A DNA stretch of 10,795 nt, from assembly GCA_002284615.2 (NCBI GenBank), contig MU070406.1, positions 22,953-33,747 of the forward strand, written 5' to 3'. The DNA comes from Dunaliella salina. Lineage: Eukaryota > Chlorophyta > Chlorophyceae > Chlamydomonadales > Dunaliellaceae. A program made the position numbers and the translations under genes. Below the pieces are notes generated by a model. The model was not told the origin of the DNA, searched no databases, and saw nothing but the letters and a program-made list of their open reading frames with translations. This document shows, one piece after another, positions 6,674-10,795 of this stretch. Within the stretch, counting starts at the first letter, position 1; every line of letters starts with the position of its first letter.

Positions 6674-6722
6674 CCACTCAGCTGCCCTTGAAGGCGGATA
6701 TAGCGTGTAACCTTACCTTACC
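6674..6722 (+). repeat. CCTTA-tailed short element, copy 1 (diverged)
   Basis: It starts CCACTCAGCTGCCCTTG and ends GTGTAACCTTACCTTACC. It differs from the other copies at several positions (GAAGGCGGATATAGCG for GTAGGCGGATAAAGCGA). The upstream TTGGTCTGGTTACAGG portion of copies 2 and 3 is missing or unrecognisable. Confidence 0.8.
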
Positions 6723-6734
6723 TTCCATTTTTTC

Positions 6735-6817
6735 CTTAAATTGGTCTGGTTACAGGCCTCGAAGTCTCCGCTCAGCTGCCCTTGTAGGCGGATAAAGCGA
6801 TGTAATCTTACCTTACC
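6735..6817 (+). repeat. CCTTA-tailed short element, copy 2 (83 bp)
   Basis: It has the long form: CTTAAATTGGTCTGGTTACAGG, then GAAGTCTCCGCTCAGCTGCC, then GGCGGATAAAGCGATGTAA, then CTTACCTTACC. A TCCGC...GCGGA stem (5 bp) encloses the central part. On the minus strand the unit starts CAG|GTAAGG and ends TTTAAG. Confidence 0.85.
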
Positions 6818-6903
6818 TGACGTTTCGGTACGCATTTTTTTTGTAGTCTAGTTCCAGGTCTTGACATGCTGTGCCTGACTTTTGAGCAATGCTTTCATTT
6901 TTG

Positions 6904-6985
6904 CTTAAATTGGTCTGGTTACAGGCCTCTAAATCTCCGCTCAGCTGCCCTTGTAGGCGGATAAAGCGATGTAACCTTACCTTAC
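6904..6985 (+). repeat. CCTTA-tailed short element, copy 3 (82 bp)
   Basis: Nearly identical to copy 2 over its whole length (CTCTAAATCTCC for CTCGAAGTCTCC, and TAACC for TAATC). It is preceded by TTTTTGCTTAAA and followed by TTAAGCAGG. Confidence 0.85.
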
Positions 6986-6993
6986 TTAAGCAG

Positions 6994-7281
6994 GATTTTA
7001 TCAGAAGTTCTGGAGCCAGCACTCGGAAGAACAGGAAGGAATTAATCGAAATAAATGCATCCCAAGAAAAGGAACAAACTCTTGCAAGGTTAAGAGGGGG
7101 CACAATAGCCTCATCTTTCCGTCCAGGAATACCTGAATCTGAAGATTTCGAAGGGGTTAACCCGGCAATTGGCGGGATAGGAATCCTTCAAATTTTCGAT
7201 TTTAGTTTAACGGGTGGAATGCGGCCTGGGACGCGGGAGGTCCGGGGTTCGACCTTGGGTATCGGTGAGGATTTGCCTTGA
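6994..7281 (+). other. Open frame of uncertain status, exon-like first half
   Basis: Starting right after an acceptor-like TTAAGCAG, the frame stays open to a TGA at 7279-7281. The first ~65 codons are charged and not low-complexity (N-R-K-E-L-I-E-I-N-A-S-Q-E-K-E-Q, then F-R-P-G-I-P-E-S-E-D-F-E-G-V). From 7196 on it runs through the tRNA-like sequence and cannot be original coding. No family is recognised; it may be an exon remnant invaded by a SINE, or chance. Confidence 0.2.
7196..7265 (+). mobile_element. tRNA-like head of a SINE or tRNA pseudogene
   Basis: TAGTTTAACGGG (7203-7214) matches the polymerase III A box, and GGTTCGACCTT (7246-7256) matches most of the B box. The 31-base spacing between them is normal for a tRNA. 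The sequence can be laid out as a 70-nt cloverleaf. The acceptor arms 7196-7202 and 7259-7265 pair with one mismatch and two G-T wobbles. The anticodon stem has G-G mismatches, so it is not a working tRNA. The segment GACGCGGGAGGTCCGGGGTTCGA closely recalls eukaryotic tRNA-Asp. tRNA-derived SINEs, including Asp-related ones, have been reported in Chlamydomonas. The body probably extends right toward about 7340, but no end or target duplication was found. Confidence 0.55.
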
Positions 7282-7378
7282 GCAAGTAGGTCCCTCCCTT
7301 GATCAATGCTATCGGACGATGTCTAATGGCGTTGCTTTTCCTTTTCTGAAGGGTAACAGCAACCTGCTCCTGACTCCA

Positions 7379-7391
7379 TTAGATCAGGTTA
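7379..7391 (+). repeat. Left target-site duplication of short-element copy 4
   Basis: TTAGATCAGGTTA, repeated exactly at 7442-7454 on the other side of the 50-bp insert. Confidence 0.85.
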
Positions 7392-7441
7392 AGTCTCCGC
7401 TCAGCTGCCCTTGTAGACGGATAAAGCGATGTAACCTTACC
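7392..7441 (+). mobile_element. CCTTA-tailed short element, copy 4: 50-bp insertion with 13-bp flanking repeats
   Basis: It contains only the core: AGTCTCCGCTCAGCTGCCC, then TTGTAGACGGATAAAGCGAT, then GTAACCTTACC. It lacks the TTGGTCTGGTTACAGGCCT part of copies 2 and 3. Perfect 13-bp direct repeats flank it; 10 to 13 bases can be assigned as target duplication, because the ends partly match the element itself. The lack of inverted ends and the repeated CCTTA tail in the other copies suggest retroposition rather than a cut-and-paste transposon. It carries no coding capacity and no polymerase III boxes that I can see. Confidence 0.75.
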
Positions 7442-7454
7442 TTAGATCAGGTTA
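7442..7454 (+). repeat. Right target-site duplication of short-element copy 4
   Basis: TTAGATCAGGTTA, identical to 7379-7391. Confidence 0.85.
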
Positions 7455-7824
7455 GTACATGCAATACTGAGTCCTGCCATGCCATGAGCCAAGTAAAGGT
7501 CAACATCATCAACACTGCCTCATCCTTTCTCCCAGAGAGGAATAGGTTTCTGCTCTTTCTACCTTAAGGTTACGAGTCGGGCCATGATGAAGCTTTCTGC
7601 AATCTCTGAGGGACGCAGGTTGCAGAAGTTCGCATTTCAGGCCCAAGAACGGCCCACAGGACCTCCGATAGCCTCAACCCTGTTCATTCAAAGGCACCCA
7701 TGTCCATGTGTGAAGAAGCACCAGGCGCAAGACCGAAAGCGACAGCGGACATCGAAAACCTTCCTGGCCTTTGATGCTGGTCATGCACCTCCTTCATGAC
7801 GCTCACATCCAGAACCCAAATTTC
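7455..7824. other. Intergenic or 3' UTR of the minus-strand gene
   Basis: No gene is supported. A plus-strand frame at 7584-7799 has no recognisable features. The stretch lies just downstream of the stop of the minus-strand gene and could hold its 3' UTR. I found no clear TGTAA polyadenylation signal in the right orientation close to the stop. Confidence 0.4.
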
Positions 7825-10511
7825 TCAATTCCTGCTCATGGGATGTTGCAACAGGTCCATGGATGGCTGCTGCCGCTGCTCCTGTGTGTCCTGTTGCTGC
7901 TGTTGCAGCGCACCCCTGATCTCCCTCATGCGATAAGCGTGGGCTTGGGCGACGGTCAGAAAAGAGGAGGACTCCATGCTGCCATGAGATGAGCCGGTGA
8001 TCCCACCTGCACCACCATGGTGAAGCGCTGCACCTTGCCGTGCATCGGGTCTCGCTGCACACGGTGCCCCTGCCACGTTGCCACCCCTCCACTCTTGGGG
8101 GCTGCTTGGTAATTGATGCTGTAGCTGTTGCTGGTGCCGTAGAAGGTGCTGCTGGCCGGGACTTGAGTTGCTTTGTGCCAAAGGACTAGCGCTGCTCATG
8201 GCAGTTTCTTGACCCTTGCTCGGATGCCCCCCTTTCTGCCCCTCAAGCATTGATGCTGCTATTTCAGCATGCTGGGGTACAGCTGGCGCTTGCTGTTGTC
8301 TGCTCGTGTGATCTGAGAGGGCGAGTGTGCTTGCACTAGCAGTTGTGCTTGTGCGTGGCCTTTGGGGTCCCAGAGCTGCCAAATGTGTTGCCAGTTTATC
8401 TGCCATGCCACCTGTGCGTAAGACAACACGTACAGGACCATGGTGTGCACAGTATTCCTTGCAATGGATATGAAAAAGTGGGGTTTGCATGCCCCAGTGT
8501 CGTTGAGTATCTTGCTTGCTTTCTTCTAGGTTGCGAAGATGCTTTGGGTGCAAAGCATCTGCTGCCCGGCCTGTACAGCGCTGCTCCTTCTGGTTGGAGT
8601 GCACAGCACCTGCAAACACAGCGCAACCTTTGCTTCTGAGCAGCTAAGTGCTAAGAGATGGAGAACAATTTACCATTCTGTTCAAGAATGCCTGCCCCAA
8701 GGGAGCAAACAAGGTCATCCGGCCATCAGAAGAAACTTTAGGTGCACATGCATGCAACGGGGAAGATCATCCGACAAGAGGTGTGGGAACAAGAGTACGA
8801 AGCTTGACAGCCGCCACATCTGCTACCAAAACACCTGTCCCCAAGGAAAGGACAACCTCGACGCAACCACCACCGCACCTGCCATCCCAGATAGCGTGTC
8901 CAACTTGGAGTTGAGTGCCGTCAAGGTGGGGCTCACATAGCCACTGCTGCCCCCATGGGCACTGGCGCTGCTCATGTACGGCCTGCTTCCCCCTGCACTG
9001 TCACTGCTGCTACTGGCACCCATCATCCCTTTCCTGCCTGGGCTCGCTGGAGCCACGAGTGATGCCGTGGCCAATGCTGGGCCTGGGCCAGCAGGTGCTG
9101 CTGCAGCCTCGGAGCTAAGGAACGGTGGCGACCCTGCTCCATACCCTGCCTCCCTGGCCCGCTCATCTGCTGCTGAATCTGTGCTGCTTGATTTGCGCAA
9201 GCAGGGCGGTGGTAGCAGAGCCAGGGCAGGAGGGAGGCGGCAGGGTATGTGTACAGGGCTGTCCTGCCCTGAAACTGGTGGGGGCTCGGGGGCTAGCTGC
9301 CGCATGGAGCCTTCAGTTGCACTTGGTCTGGGTGAGAGGAGGGGTTCCAGGGGCACGGGGGTGACAGGGCTTGGGCAAGGTGGTGCGTCAGTCAAGGGTG
9401 CGCGTGGGGAGGGCTGTTGAGAGAGCACGACGTGGGAGTTGGGAGGTTGGAAGGGGTGAGAGTGACTTTGACAAGGGGGGTAGCATGGGTTGTAGGGACT
9501 GGACGGAGCGCAGAAGCTGCGTGTGTGTTGCATGAGGGGTGCGGACGTAGGCAGGCTGTCGAAGGGTGGAGGGGGGTGGGACTGCATGCAGAAGGCATGG
9601 AATTGTGAACCCTCACCCTGGGGTGCAGTACCAGGCACGTGGGTGAGAAATGATGGTGGTGCATAAAGGGAGGAAGAGGCATGAGGAGGGTGCCCTTGCG
9701 CACTTGCCATTGCGGCATTTTGGGATGGGTGAGAGGCTGCAGCTGATGCAGCCCTCACAGCACTGACGGGCCCCCATGGAGATTGTGCTTCAGAGTATGA
9801 GGGGGGTAGTGGGGCATATGCTGCTGCTGAGAAGAGGGGCGGTGCGTGTCGAGAGGAAAAAGGAGGGTAGGGGGCTGACACGCAACTACCATGTGGTGAG
9901 GAAGAAGGAGGGTAAGGGACTGACACAGAGCTACCACGTGGTGTGGAGGGTTGGGAGGGGAGTCGCTGTGGTATTGCTGATGCTGGCGTAGGCTGCGGGT
10001 GCATGCATGCGGCGGTGTTGTACAGGTCCGGCTGGACAGCGTACAATCGGGGATGCGAGTGTGAGGCAGCACACGCCCCCCAGCCATACGGCAAATTGTG
10101 GTTGGCATGGGATGGGTGCACGGCGTAGTGGGGCGGCATGTCAACATTCGTGGGTGTGTTTGGGTATGGGGGCGTGCTGCAGCGTGCTGGCATTGGCGGG
10201 CTGCAGCAAAAAGGGCATGCAGGGGCGTCCCTCTCTGGCAGGACACTGCTGGGCCTGGATATTGGGTACCCATGCATGTCATGATACAGGTAAGGCTGAG
10301 GGGGAGAGCCGGGGGGTGTTGCAAACGTTGTGGGTGGGGGGGAATGGCTGTGCATGCCATGTGGGCTGTCCCATGGACCACAGTTGTGGGGAGGCAGCAG
10401 AGCTGATTGCTGTGGGGATGGCGGGGCTGCTCCATTGTTCTTGGCTGCGGCTGCGGCTGCAGCAGCATGGGCGGCTGTGGCGGTGTCTGCTGCAACCTCC
10501 TCCAGCAGGCA
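7825..10511 (-). CDS. Pro/Ser/Ala/Gln-rich protein of unknown function, spliced, 5' end incomplete
   Basis: Proposed model on the minus strand: exon 10511-8879 (1633 nt) and exon 8411-7825 (587 nt), joined in phase 1, giving 739 codons plus TGA. The 3' splice site at 10512 (TTGCGCAG) is the first one visible; further 5' exons probably lie to the right. An in-frame TGA at 10551-10553 blocks simple extension, and the first Met in this exon is at 10355. The protein is low-complexity. It has an Ala run (10443-10466), long Pro/Ser/Tyr/His-rich stretches, a C-P-F-C-C motif, two 15-residue repeats of the G-S-x-V-S-x-P-Y-P-P type (9852-9941), an Ala/Gly/Ser region, an amphipathic L-N-S-K-L-D-T-L-S-G-M segment at the exon junction, and Gln-rich helices near the end. 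No enzyme domain, signal peptide or membrane span is recognised. Such composition is common in green-algal regulatory or RNA-binding proteins, but no function can be assigned. Frame choice rests on sensible composition and matching splice phases. Confidence 0.5.
8412..8878 (-). other. Predicted intron of the minus-strand gene, with an alternative in-phase acceptor at 8610
   Basis: On the minus strand the donor is GCAG|GTGCGG (8879/8878). Two acceptors fit: CTTACGCACAG|GTGGCATGG (ending at 8412, intron 467 nt) and TGTGTTTGCAG|GTGCTGTGC (ending at 8610, intron 269 nt). Both give phase 1 and keep the reading frame; they differ by exactly 66 codons. I prefer 8412 because the joined sequence then forms one continuous amphipathic segment. 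Confidence 0.4.
9852..9941 (-). repeat. In-frame coding tandem repeat, 2 x 45 bp
   Basis: GGAGGGTAGGGGGCTGACAC and GGAGGGTAAGGGACTGACAC are 45 bases apart on the plus strand. On the minus strand each unit encodes 15 residues of the form G-S-[SC]-V-S-[VA]-P-Y-P-P-x-S-S-x-H inside the Pro-rich protein. Confidence 0.8.
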
Positions 10512-10795
10512 CTGCGCAACGTGTGTGAGGTTGTGGGAACATGCCGTTTTGGGTCAGCAATGCAACATGTGATTGTGCGCCATTGTGGAGAACGGAATCC
10601 CACCTCTGCCAGCAGGCGCTGCGCCAGTGTGTGTTTGAAGCCATGCTGTTTTGGGTCAGCAAAGCAACATGTGATTGTGGCTCACCGTTGCAGGCGCTGC
10701 GCACGTGTGTGGTTGAGGCCATGCTGCTTTGAGTCAGCAATGCCAAATGTGACCATACACCATTTTGGAGCACGGGCCCCCACCTCAGCCTGCAG
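10502..10795 (-). repeat. Tandem array of about three units (107 / 78 / ~107 bp) carrying splice-site-like sequence
   Basis: On the plus strand, units start at 10502 (CCAGCAGGCACTGCGC), 10609 (CCAGCAGGCGCTGCGC) and about 10688 (TTGCAGGCGCTGCGC). A fourth may begin at the right edge (CCTGCAG). Each then has a GTGTGTG block, CATGCTGTTTTGGGTCAGCAA-type sequence and an ACATGTGATTGTG-type block. On the minus strand each unit gives a pyrimidine-poor GCGCAG acceptor followed by CGCCTGC. In the middle and right units a donor-like GTGGGA or GTGAGC follows within about 15 bases. Confidence 0.75.

Noticed and set aside
7196..7265. A functional tRNA gene
   Set aside because: The anticodon stem has two G-G mismatches, the B box deviates at its end, and no T-run terminator follows directly. 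It is better read as a SINE head or pseudogene.
6674..7441. CRISPR-like array
   Set aside because: Four related units are irregularly spaced (about 60, 170 and 490 bases apart) and vary in length, in eukaryotic-looking DNA. They are dispersed element copies.
7781..8092. 103-codon minus-strand frame
   Set aside because: Shadow of the Gln-rich exon in another frame, giving Ala/Thr/Gly-rich sequence.
8974..9420. 148-codon plus-strand frame beginning with a signal-peptide-like hydrophobic stretch
   Set aside because: It is antisense to the long Pro/Ser/Ala-rich exon. The hydrophobic Leu/Ala start is the complement of Ser/Ala/Gly codons on the other strand.
10007..10528. 173-codon plus-strand frame
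   Set aside because: Antisense to the main exon, rich in Trp, Cys and Gly from G-rich codons, with no motifs.
9755..10603. 282-codon minus-strand frame overlapping the main gene
   Set aside because: His/Thr/Gln/Pro-rich shadow of the same C-rich strand. It does not splice in phase with downstream open sequence, whereas the other frame does.

Overview
This window looks like nuclear DNA of a eukaryote, most likely a chlorophyte green alga. Nothing in it has bacterial organisation: there are no operons or tight gene packing. Eroded retrotransposon pieces lie in long non-coding stretches, together with a tRNA-derived SINE-like head. One low-complexity Pro/Ser/Ala/Gln-rich gene has GT-AG introns whose donors are of the GTGAG/GTGCG type. 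The LINE C-terminal domain at 1825-2472 resembles retrotransposon proteins I associate with volvocalean algae such as Haematococcus. That comparison is from memory and was not checked.

Layout. Positions 1-447 (minus) hold a clean open frame that runs off the left edge; it reads as the linker between endonuclease and reverse transcriptase of a LINE ORF2. Positions 448-1824 are non-coding, with repeats and two palindromes. Positions 1825-2472 (plus) are the C-terminal PD-(D/E)XK-like domain of a LINE, followed by a pyrimidine-rich 3' tail. Positions 2626-4200 are a repeat mosaic: a hairpin, a 20-bp tandem, a 182-bp tandem duplication, and dispersed repeats shared with the left part of the window. 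Positions 4215-4430 are a small basic open frame of unknown kind. Positions 4833-5171 are a CCHC zinc-knuckle C-terminus from a second LINE lineage. Positions 5180-5533 are an unrecognised frame broken by one TAG and carrying an in-phase 84-bp (28-codon) duplication. Positions 5611-5676 are a short relic of the same C-terminus as the 1825-2472 element.

From 6674 to 7454 there are four copies of a short element ending in CCTTA repeats. The fourth is a 50-bp insertion between perfect 13-bp direct repeats. A tRNA-like pseudo-cloverleaf at 7196-7265 lies among them.

From about 7.8 kb to the right edge the plus strand becomes G-rich. The minus strand carries one large gene model (10511 to 7825, 739 or 805 codons depending on the acceptor). 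Its first visible 3' splice site lies inside a ~107/78-bp tandem array whose units each carry splice-like signals.

The retroelement pieces do not form a working pathway. They are independent insertions in different states of decay. I see no convincing new multi-gene system. The best leads are the short CCTTA-tailed element with target-site duplication, the splice-site-bearing tandem array, and the LINE C-terminal nuclease family.
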